Origin: Nocardiopsis gilva YIM 90087
GTDB lineage: Bacteria > Actinomycetota > Actinomycetes > Streptosporangiales > Streptosporangiaceae
DNA length: 64,000 bases
Direction of reading: 5' to 3'
NCBI RefSeq assembly: GCF_002263495.1
Contig: NZ_CP022753.1
Coordinates: 806,001-870,000, forward strand
Position 1 is the stretch's first letter. The number at the start of each line of letters is the position of its first letter. Below are positions 26,488 to 38,006 of the stretch, piece by piece. The notes below the pieces were generated by a model. It was not told the origin of the DNA. It saw only the letters and a list, made by a program, of their open reading frames with translations, and did not search any database. The translations under genes were made by a program, and so were the position numbers.

Positions 26488-28497
26488 TCACTGCTTCGTG
26501 CCGTTGAGGGCAGCCACCGGGGCCTCGGCGACGCCGAGGTCCTGCGCGGTGCTCAGCAGCTCGCGCAGTCGGCCCGCGTCGGGGCCGCCCGCCTGGATGA
26601 GCTTCATGAGCAGCGCGGAGATGGTGAGGTTCTTGACGTCCCCGGTGTCGATCGAGCCGAGCAGCCGCGACATGTCCTGGCTGAAGTCGGACGAGCCGTC
26701 GAGCCACGCGCCGCCCAGCGACTGCGCGACGTCGGAGTTCTGCACGAACCCGTCCACGGCCTTGCCCATGCCGATGGAGTTGACCATCCGGTCGAAGAAC
26801 ATGCCGTCGCCGCCGACGATGTTGATGTCGGCCTTCTCCAGGCCGGTGGCGAGCACCGAGGCCTGGGCTTCGGCGACCTGGCGGTGCACGTCGATCCCGG
26901 CCATCCGGACCTCCTTCTCGGCCTCCAGCCGCAGGCGGTACTCCTCGTGCTCGCGGCTGACCTGGTCGAGGGCGGCCATCGCACCGGCCTTGTCGTTGAG
27001 GCCCTCGGCCTCGGCCTTGAGCTTCTCGCGGACGGCGTCGGCCTCCACGGTCGCCTTCTCCTTCATCACCGCGGCCTCGGCGCGACCGGTCTTCTCGATC
27101 ACCGCGGCGTCCTGCTCGCGGACCTGCACCTCGGCCAGGCCGGCCGCGGCCGCCTCGGCCTGGACGCCCTCGGCGAGCTTGACCTTGGCGCGGGTGTCGA
27201 GCTCGGCCGCCTGCTCGCGCGCCTCGGCCAGGGTCAGCTCCTCGGCGGCCTTGTGCTTGGCGGCCGCCTCGGCGGCCTCGGCCGCCTTGATGTCCTTGAC
27301 CAGGTTCTCCTGCGCCTCGGCCTCGGCGTGGATGATGATGGACTGGCGCTCGCGCTCGGCCTCCTCGACCGCGCGCAGCTTCTTGATGTTCTCCTCCTGC
27401 TCGGCCACGGTCTTCTCGACCGCGATCCGCTCCCGGATGACCTCGGCGACCTCGCGCTTCTCGCCCTCGAGTTCCTTGTCCTTGGCGATGCGGGACAGCT
27501 CGGTCTCGCGCTCGCGGCCGATGACCTCCAGCAGCCGGTCCTTTTCGATGCGCTCGGACTCGATGGAGATGACGCGCTCGCGGTTCTTCTCCGCGACGGC
27601 GATCTCCCGCTGCTGGTTCTCGTGCTGCACGCCCAGCTGCTCGTCGGTGCGCAGGTGCGCCTGCTGAGCCTTGAGCCGCTCCTCGGCCTGGACCTTGGCG
27701 GTCTCGGCCTCCTCGCGGGCCTTGATGCTCTCGATCTCGCGCTTGGCCTTGGCTTCGGCCTCCTCGCGGCGCCGCTCCAGCTCGGCCAGGGTCTCCGAGG
27801 CCTCGGTGTCCTGGCGCTGGATCTCCTTCTGCCGCTCGTTCTCCAGCTCGTTGGTGCGCTTGTGCTGCTCGGCGGTGAGCCCGGTGATCTTGCTGATGCC
27901 CTGCGCGTCGAGGATGTTGTCGCGGTCGAGGCGGTGCAGCGGCGTCTGCTCCAGGTAGTCGATCGCCGCCTTCTCGATGTAGTAGCCGTTCAGCTCGGTG
28001 CCGATGAGCGCGATGATCTTGTCGCGGAACTCATCGCGCTTGGTGTAGAGGTCCTCGAAGTCGAACTGCTTGCCGACCGTCTTGACGGCCTCGGAGAACG
28101 TCGCGTTGAACAGCTCCTGCAGGGTCTCCTGGTTGCTGGCGCGCGCGGTGCCGATGGACTGGGCGACCTTCAGGACGTCCTGCGGGGTGGGGTTGATCCC
28201 GACGTAGAAGGTGATGCTGATGTCGGCGCGGATGTTGTCGCGGCAGATCAGCCCTTCCTTGCCGTTGCGCTCGATGAGCATCGTCTTCTGCGAGATGTCC
28301 ATGACCTCGGCCTTGTGCAGGACGGGCAGGACGACCGCTCCGGTGAAGGTCACGTCGACCTTCTTCACCTTCGAGATGATCAGGGCCCGGCCCTGTTCCA
28401 CCTTGCGGAACAGGCGGGCGATGGTGAAGAGGAGGCCGAGGACGATGAGGAGGGCGACGGCGAAGAGGACGCCGACGCCGGCGGTAATGGTTTCCAT
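26488..28497 (-). CDS. Flotillin / SPFH-domain membrane protein (YqiK-like)
   Basis: 669 aa. One N-terminal membrane helix (about 5-27) is followed by an SPFH/band-7 domain (about 28-200, with GRALIISKVKKVDVTFTGAV). Then comes a very long Ala/Glu/Lys coiled coil (about 210-540) and a C-terminal globular part ending ALNGTKQ. This is the layout of bacterial flotillins of the YqiK type, which oligomerise at the membrane and organise microdomains. It is immediately upstream of the AAA+ gene (8-bp gap) and downstream of a YqiJ-like gene, so the three probably act together. Confidence 0.92.
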   Translation of the reverse strand: METITAGVGVLFAVALLIVLGLLFTIARLFRKVEQGRALIISKVKKVDVTFTGAVVLPVLHKAEVMDISQKTMLIERNGKEGLICRDNIRADISITFYVGINPTPQDVLKVAQSIGTARASNQETLQELFNATFSEAVKTVGKQFDFEDLYTKRDEFRDKIIALIGTELNGYYIEKAAIDYLEQTPLHRLDRDNILDAQGISKITGLTAEQHKRTNELENERQKEIQRQDTEASETLAELERRREEAEAKAKREIESIKAREEAETAKVQAEERLKAQQAHLRTDEQLGVQHENQQREIAVAEKNRERVISIESERIEKDRLLEVIGRERETELSRIAKDKELEGEKREVAEVIRERIAVEKTVAEQEENIKKLRAVEEAERERQSIIIHAEAEAQENLVKDIKAAEAAEAAAKHKAAEELTLAEAREQAAELDTRAKVKLAEGVQAEAAAAGLAEVQVREQDAAVIEKTGRAEAAVMKEKATVEADAVREKLKAEAEGLNDKAGAMAALDQVSREHEEYRLRLEAEKEVRMAGIDVHRQVAEAQASVLATGLEKADINIVGGDGMFFDRMVNSIGMGKAVDGFVQNSDVAQSLGGAWLDGSSDFSQDMSRLLGSIDTGDVKNLTISALLMKLIQAGGPDAGRLRELLSTAQDLGVAEAPVAALNGTKQ

Positions 28498-28712
28498 CCA
28501 GTGGTCTCTCTAGCGAGGGCGCGGCTCGGGGAACTCGGGGCCCTGGCGCGCCGGTCGGGCCGCGACACGGCGGGCGGTGCGGCCCGCTGTCTGTTATTTC
28601 GGACGCTGCCGCAGGGCTACCGGTTCCCGACGATCAGGGATGAAACGGGTAATTCGGGTGGGCTGGTGTCGAACTGGACCGCGGGTGCGGGGGACGCGCG
28701 AGCTCGGGCGCG

Positions 28713-29366
28713 CTACGCCGGGTTGGAACCGGGATCGAGTGATCGGTCGAACGGGGTGACGAGGTAGACCTCGTTGTCGGCGTCGTAGTCGAAGACGAGA
28801 CCGGTGTCGCCGGAGGTGAGGGCCTCCCCGCCGATCGTGCGCACCTGCACGATCGACGCCGTGCCGTTCGCCGCGGTGATCTCCGCCTGCCCGAACGCCT
28901 CGTCGGCCCGGCCGGTGCGGATCACGCAGGTCGTGCCGACGAAGTCGGTGCGGGCGGCGCCGGGCTCGTCGCCGGGCAGGAAGCGGCGCAGGCCCATGAC
29001 CACGCCGCTGGTGACCAGCCAGGCGAACAGCACCGCCGCCACCAGGACCACCAGCCCCAGGCCGATGAGCGCGGGTGTGGACGCCTCGTTCAGATCGAGC
29101 AGCACGGTTCCCACCAGGGTCGCGAACCAGGACAGGGTGATCAGCAGGGACAGCACCACGGTGACCGGGACCCCGCTGAGGCCGGTGGCCGACAGCAGTC
29201 CCGAGAGGCCTCCGGCGGAGTCGGCGTCCGCGTCGACATCGACGTCGAGCGCGTCCATCCCGACCGCACCGAGAACGACGAAGATCCAATAGGCGAAGAC
29301 GACCAGCAGCATGAAGCTGAAGAGCGCCGTGGGAAAACCGAACGCCGTGCTGATGAATTCACCCAT
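28713..29366 (-). CDS. YqiJ-like membrane protein with OB-fold (NfeD-related) domain
   Basis: 217 aa. Hydrophobic helices at about 13-37, 65-90 and 96-120; the first is followed by an acidic lumenal loop (ALDVDVDADADSAGG). The C-terminal 80 residues form a predicted OB-fold beta barrel (DFVGTTCVIRTGRADEAFGQ). YqiJ/NfeD proteins pair with flotillins, and here the flotillin gene follows after about 215 bp on the same strand. The OB-fold would face the cytoplasm. It is the first gene of the flotillin-ATPase module. Confidence 0.85.
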   Translation of the reverse strand: MGEFISTAFGFPTALFSFMLLVVFAYWIFVVLGAVGMDALDVDVDADADSAGGLSGLLSATGLSGVPVTVVLSLLITLSWFATLVGTVLLDLNEASTPALIGLGLVVLVAAVLFAWLVTSGVVMGLRRFLPGDEPGAARTDFVGTTCVIRTGRADEAFGQAEITAANGTASIVQVRTIGGEALTSGDTGLVFDYDADNEVYLVTPFDRSLDPGSNPA

Positions 29367-29566
29367 GATCGGTCGCGTTGACCCCCCGTCGTCGTTTCCC
29401 GCCGTCAGGACGCCGGTGACTGCGGGATGACCTTATCGAACGTCAGAGACGGTTTGTGAGGCGACGGGATGGATTGTCCGGTTGTGGTCAACGTGCCGCG
29501 CGAGCCGAACCGGACTCGCTTGGCGTACGCCGAAGACTACGGATTCCCGATGCACAAGGAGCGAAC

Positions 29567-29821
29567 ATGCAGGCAGTATGCGAGAGGCAGGAATGGCATG
29601 AGGGGACGGAGCGGACCGGGCACCAGATGAGCTACGAGGAGCGAGCGCTGCTGCAGAACCGGCGGTTCATGACCTGGGTGTGGGTGCTGCCGCTGAGCGT
29701 CGTGGTCGGTGCCGCGGGAACCGTGGTCACCGGTGCCAGCGTGTGGACCTCGGTCGGGTGCGCCGCCGGTATCGCCTTGTGGTTCGTCCTCGGCAGCCTC
29801 ACGCTGTGGGCGCGGAGGTGA
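29567..29821 (+). CDS. Small two-helix membrane protein
   Basis: 84 aa from ATG 29567, chosen because AAGGAG lies 5 bases upstream; ATG 29627 has none. A polar N-terminus (EERALLQNRRFMTW) precedes two helices (about 38-56 and 62-79) and a short basic end. It is divergent from the YqiJ-like gene and converges on a broken gene. No family recognised. Confidence 0.65.
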   Translation: MQAVCERQEWHEGTERTGHQMSYEERALLQNRRFMTWVWVLPLSVVVGAAGTVVTGASVWTSVGCAAGIALWFVLGSLTLWARR

Positions 29822-30265
29822 CCGGTCCCCGCCGTGCCACTAGGACGGCCACGCCCAGGGCCGCCAGAGTGAGTGCACCGAATACCCGGCCGGTCCCCGT
29901 ATAAACCGGCCAGCCCGAGGCCGAGCGCGCCCAGCGAAGCCCCCGCGAAGACTTCCCCCCGACACATCCCCGCCGCGTTGATGCCCAGCGCCGAGCCGCG
30001 CAGGCCGCCGCTCCGGCGGACGAGCAGGCTGACCACACACGCGGCGACTCTGGCCCCCATGACACCGGTCAGCAGCAGCGCCAGGGGCATCCCGTGCGTG
30101 ACGTAGATACCCGCCGATCGCGGCGGACGCCGTCACCAGCCCCAGCACGAGCAGCCGTTCGGTCCGCCCCCACGTGATCGCGGCGTTGGTGGACCTCCCG
30201 GCCAGGGCACGGAAGGACGCGAGAGCCGCCGCGTCCCCTCGTCTTCCGCCTCGTCCGTCCACCAC
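29799..30265 (-). pseudogene. Frameshifted membrane-protein remnant (possibly MFS C-terminus)
   Basis: Three minus-strand frames together give one continuous hydrophobic protein: WGRTERLLVLGLVTASAAIG, then (shift near 30110) IYVTHGMPLALLLTGVMG to GASLGALGLGLAGLY, then (shift near 29900) TGTGRVFGALTLAALGVAVL to a stop at 29799. Two single-base indels in G-rich runs would restore it. The helix pattern and GSALGINAAGM resemble the last helices of an MFS transporter, with the N-terminal part missing. Sequencing error is an alternative to true decay. Confidence 0.55.
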
Positions 30266-30326
30266 ACCGCCGAGACCCGCACCCGCCGAGGCCTCGTCGG
30301 TGCGCTGGACGGATGCGGGACACAGA

Positions 30327-32945
<2,619 letters not shown>

Positions 32946-33028
32946 CGCTTCGCCGCCCCCTAACAGCAGAATCAGTCGTAATGGTGGTGCAATTCGGACA
33001 TACGCCCCAGGCTCGCCCCTCGCCTCCG

Positions 33029-33088
33029 TTGATCTCGGGGATATCGACCTAATACCGGCGAGCATTAGGTCGATATCCCCGAGATCAA
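33029..33088. repeat. Dispersed inverted repeat, copy 2
   Basis: Perfect 25-bp arms (33029-33053 and 33064-33088) with a 10-base loop; the arms start TTGATCTCGGGGATAT, the family core. It lies between co-oriented hspR and clpB, where it could terminate the dnaK operon transcript or stabilise its end. Confidence 0.9.
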
Positions 33089-33101
33089 TGGAGAAAGCGG
33101 G

Positions 33102-33539
33102 TTACTGCTCGTCTTCGGGGGGAGGCGCGGTGTTGAAGATCGTCAGCCGCGTGTGCCGGAGCGGCAGCAGCTCGTTGCCCTGATCCGGGGCGCTCTGGGC
33201 CAGCCGCCGTGCGACCGCGGTGCGCGCCGCGTCCAGCTCGTTGCGCATGTGGAAGAGGTGTTCGCGCAGCTCATCGACCTCACGCTGGAGCTCCAGGATG
33301 CGCTTGATCCCGGCGAGGTTGATGCCCTCCTCCTGCGACAGCCGCTGCACCTCGCGCAGCATCTGGACGTCGCGCATGGAGTAGCGCCGCCCCCGCCCCG
33401 CGGCGCGGCCCGGTGAGACCAGGCCGAGCCGGTCGTACTGGCGCAGCGTCTGCGGGTGGAGCCCGGACAGCTCGGCGGCGACGGAGATCACGTAGACCGG
33501 GATGTCCTCGCCGAACCCTCGGTGAGTCATGGCATTCAC
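33102..33539 (-). CDS. hspR: HspR, MerR-family heat-shock repressor
   Basis: 145 aa. The N-terminal MerR-type winged helix ([20 protein letters not shown], then [10 protein letters not shown] and [18 protein letters not shown]) is followed by a coiled-coil dimer helix. HspR binds HAIR sites and represses dnaK and clpB, with DnaK acting as co-repressor. The GTG start at 33539 overlaps the dnaJ stop by 4 bp; ATG 33530 is an alternative. The HAIR site upstream of dnaK (37514-37534) closes the feedback loop. Confidence 0.95.
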   Translation of the reverse strand: MNAMTHRGFGEDIPVYVISVAAELSGLHPQTLRQYDRLGLVSPGRAAGRGRRYSMRDVQMLREVQRLSQEEGINLAGIKRILELQREVDELREHLFHMRNELDAARTAVARRLAQSAPDQGNELLPLRHTRLTIFNTAPPPEDEQ

Positions 33540-34690
33540 ATTCCCTTCGCCCGCGTCTCCAAGTCACGGCGCGGGTCCTGGTCCGCCGTTGCCGCCCGGA
33601 ACTTCTCCAGGGCCGCGCGGGCGTCCTCGCTCAGCGTCCTGGGCACCGACACCTCAAGGGTCACGAGCATGTCGCCCTTGGTTCCGTCGCGGCGGTCCGC
33701 GCCCTTGCCCCGGACCCGGAACGTGCGCCCGTTCGGCGTGCCCGGGGGGATCTTCACCGTCACCGGCATCCCGTTGAGGGTCGGCACGCGCACATCGGCG
33801 CCGAGCGTCGCCTCGGGGAAGGTCACCGGAACGGTGATCGTCAGGTTGTCGCCGGTCTTGCCGAACACTGGGTGCGGCTGCACATGAACCACCACGTAGA
33901 GGTCTCCGGCCGGTCCCCCGTGTTCCCCCGGCGCGCCCTTGCCCTTGATCCTGATCCGCTGGCCGTCGGAGACCCCCGCGGGGATCCTCGTCTGGACCGT
34001 GCGGGTGCTCTTCCCCCGACCGCTGCCGTTGCACACGGGGCAGGGATCGTCCACGACGAGCCCGCGCCCCTTGCACTGACTGCAGGGCTCTGAGAGGGAG
34101 AACCCTCCCAGGTTCGTGTTGTCGTGCCCGGTGCCGGAGCACTTGGGGCACATGCGGGGCGCGGACCCGGCCCGGGCCCCCGTCCCCTTGCAGGTGCCGC
34201 AGGCGGCGTCACTGGTCATCTTGAACGACCGGGTGACGCCGTGCGCCGCCTCGCTGAAGGTCAGCGTGGTCTCGGTCTCCACGTCGGAACCGCGCCGCGA
34301 CCGCGTGCTGGTGCGCCCCCGGCCGCCGAACAGCCCGCCGAACAGGTCGCTCAGCCGCTCGCCGCCGACGCCGCCGCCGGCCTGGCCGTGCCCGAAGAGG
34401 TCGCCCAGGTCGAATCCGCCCGGCCCGGTTCCCCCGCCGGGCTGGTAGGAGCCGCCGAACAGCGACCGCGCCTCGTCGTACTCCTTGCGGCGCTCTTCAT
34501 CCGACAGAACGCTGTAGGCCTCGGAGATCTCCTTGAAGCGCTCTTCGGCCTTGGGATCGGCGGTGTTGGCGTCGGGGTGGTTCTCCCGCGCGAGCTTGCG
34601 ATAGGACTGCTTGATCTCGTCCTGCGTGGCCGTCTTTGAGACTCCGAGGACCTTGTAGTAGTCCTTCTCCAGGTAGTCCTTGGTGCTCAT
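33536..34690 (-). CDS. dnaJ: DnaJ co-chaperone
   Basis: 384 aa. J domain with [20 protein letters not shown] and the HPD motif; then a G/F-rich region. A cysteine-rich zinc domain with four CxxCxGxG motifs follows ([32 protein letters not shown]), and then the C-terminal substrate-binding domains. All catalytic and zinc residues are intact. It stimulates DnaK ATPase and presents clients. It is third in the dnaK operon, 132 bp after grpE, a gap that contains a hairpin; hspR follows with overlap. Confidence 0.97.
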   Translation of the reverse strand: MSTKDYLEKDYYKVLGVSKTATQDEIKQSYRKLARENHPDANTADPKAEERFKEISEAYSVLSDEERRKEYDEARSLFGGSYQPGGGTGPGGFDLGDLFGHGQAGGGVGGERLSDLFGGLFGGRGRTSTRSRRGSDVETETTLTFSEAAHGVTRSFKMTSDAACGTCKGTGARAGSAPRMCPKCSGTGHDNTNLGGFSLSEPCSQCKGRGLVVDDPCPVCNGSGRGKSTRTVQTRIPAGVSDGQRIRIKGKGAPGEHGGPAGDLYVVVHVQPHPVFGKTGDNLTITVPVTFPEATLGADVRVPTLNGMPVTVKIPPGTPNGRTFRVRGKGADRRDGTKGDMLVTLEVSVPRTLSEDARAALEKFRAATADQDPRRDLETRAKGM

Positions 34691-34780
34691 CGACGCTTGC
34701 CTTCTCCCGCTTCGCGCTCGTTACCGGTGGGGCGGTGCGGTCCGCTTCTAGGCGATCCTGCCCACTGCTCACCCTGGTTC

Positions 34781-34815
34781 ACCGCCCCGGGTGCCACGCG
34801 GGCGCCCGGGGCGGT
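34781..34815. other. Hairpin between grpE and dnaJ
   Basis: Perfect 11-bp arms ACCGCCCCGGG (34781-34791) and CCCGGGGCGGT (34805-34815) flank a 13-base loop, immediately after the grpE stop. There is no T-run, so partial termination, mRNA processing or 3'-end protection are the options. It may set lower levels of dnaJ-hspR relative to dnaK-grpE. Confidence 0.7.
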
Positions 34816-34822
34816 TCACTCA

Positions 34823-35539
34823 CTACTTCTTTTCCTCGCCGTCGGGCCCGGACTCGGCGGCCGGTGTCTCGGCCGCGTCCTCCGGGGCGGAGGCCGCCTC
34901 CGCGCCCCCCTCCGGCTCGGTGCCCTCGTCCTCGGCGGGCCCCGCCACGACCACGCGGGCCGGGCGGATCACCCGTTCCCCGATGACGTACCCGGGCTGG
35001 AACACCTCGATCACTGTCGGGGTGGTGACACCGGGCATCGGCACCATGGTCAGGGCCTCGTGCACGGTGGGGTCGAACTCGTCGTCCTTCTCCCCGTACT
35101 TCTTCAGCCCCAGCTTGGTGACCGCGGACTCCAGCGCCTCGCCGACGGACTTGAACCCGCCGTTGAGCTCGTCGTGCTCCCGGGCCCGCCCGATGTCGTC
35201 CAGGATCGGCAGTAGCTCACCCAGAACCTGGGCGAGCCCCTGCTCCCGAACGGCGGCCCGGTCGCGCTCGACCCGCTTGCGGTAGTTGGCGTACTCCGCC
35301 TGCAACCGCTTGAGGTCGTTCAGCAGCTCGGCGGCCTGCTGCTTGGCCTCGGCGAGTTCCGCGCTGCTGGCTTCGGCAGCGGGGGCCTCCGCCGTGCCCG
35401 CCGATTCGGCCGCGTCCGGGGCGGCGGCCTCCGCCGCCTCCGGCGTCCGCAGCTCACCGGTCTCGGGATCGATGCGACGCTTGTCGCGGATCACCGGACC
35501 CTGCTGCTCGTGACCGTTCTCGTTCTCCGGCAGCGCCAT
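34823..35539 (-). CDS. grpE: GrpE nucleotide-exchange factor
   Basis: 238 aa from ATG 35539, with AAGGAGG upstream; the longer frame is rejected. An acidic, alanine-rich N-terminus precedes the long GrpE coiled coil (DLKRLQAEYANYRKRVERDR). The beta domain contains FDPTVHEALTMVPMPG and the signature VIEVFQPGYVIGERVIRPARV. The C-terminal tail is acidic and disordered. It releases ADP from DnaK. It lies 37 bp after dnaK in the same operon. Confidence 0.96.
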   Translation of the reverse strand: MALPENENGHEQQGPVIRDKRRIDPETGELRTPEAAEAAAPDAAESAGTAEAPAAEASSAELAEAKQQAAELLNDLKRLQAEYANYRKRVERDRAAVREQGLAQVLGELLPILDDIGRAREHDELNGGFKSVGEALESAVTKLGLKKYGEKDDEFDPTVHEALTMVPMPGVTTPTVIEVFQPGYVIGERVIRPARVVVAGPAEDEGTEPEGGAEAASAPEDAAETPAAESGPDGEEKK

Positions 35540-35576
35540 TCGATTGCGCCTCCTTGCCTTCCGCGTACCCGACGGA

Positions 35577-37442
<1,866 letters not shown>

Positions 37443-37480
37443 GAGTACGTCCTCCGTCAAAGTTGAGTCTTACAGACGAA

Positions 37481-37509
37481 AGTTTGCTTCGTCGGGGAGC
37501 CCTTGTCAA
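37481..37509 (-). promoter_or_regulatory. Promoter of the dnaK operon
   Basis: On the minus strand TTGACA (37504-37509) and CAAACT (37481-37486) are separated by exactly 17 bp, upstream of the dnaK start by about 40 bp. The HAIR site begins 5 bp upstream of the -35 box. Confidence 0.8.
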
Positions 37510-37513
37510 ATCA

Positions 37514-37534
37514 CTTGAGTCGAGTGGACTCAAG
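37514..37534. promoter_or_regulatory. HAIR element (HspR operator)
   Basis: CTTGAGT-N7-ACTCAAG (37514-37520 and 37528-37534) matches the canonical HspR inverted repeat exactly. It abuts the -35 box of the dnaK promoter, consistent with repression by HspR-DnaK. Confidence 0.95.
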
Positions 37535-38006
37535 GCCGATTACACGCCTCTACAACGGCCGACTCCGCCGCGTTGTTCCCGGTCGCGACGGTTCTCGGCG
37601 GGATTTTCGGCGAATCGGGGGGAACTCGGGGGAAGCCTTGACGCGGATCTCGGGGGAGTCCCGGAGGCGGCGGGAGACGCGGGCGGCGCCGCCGGGCCCC
37701 GTGGGTGCGGCGGGGGTGCTGAGCGCCGTGAGCTGGGCGTTCGTCGTGTGTCGGCGGGAGTGAGGCGAACCTTTGTGATGTTCGCTGGGAGGGGGATCAC
37801 TACCGTAGGAAGCAGCTGATCACCTCGAAGGCCGTCGTGTGCACTCGACATGAGTGCGGACCGCCCCCGGGAGCAGGACCGGACGTGCCCGTAAGGATCA
37901 GGAATGCGGGGCAATGGCCAGCCGGGTATTACTCGCTAGTAACATTTGATCGACCTCCGGTGTGTGGCGCACCGGAGCACGACAGCAGGATGGGAGGCCG
38001 CGGGCG
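37535..38006. other. Intergenic region between the dnaK promoter and the EtfD-like gene
   Basis: About 470 bp without a credible gene. It carries the YTACT-N4-AGTAR operator at 37929-37942 and the GGGAGG ribosome-binding site of the EtfD-like gene at 37992-37997. Other short palindromes seen are not convincing. Confidence 0.5.
37929..37942. promoter_or_regulatory. Operator upstream of the EtfD-like gene
   Basis: TTACT-CGCT-AGTAA, a 14-bp inverted repeat, 64 bp before the start codon. It is the best copy of the same pattern that occurs twice upstream of the acyl-CoA dehydrogenase at 20913-20950. Confidence 0.75.

Noticed and set aside
21110-27667. A 2185-codon open frame on the plus strand opposite the AAA+ and flotillin genes
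   Set aside because: It is a GC-driven mirror of the true minus-strand genes; its product has no recognisable domains and it crosses two real genes.
26884-28767. Long plus-strand frame opposite the flotillin gene
   Set aside because: Leucine/glycine-rich antisense shadow of the flotillin coiled coil.
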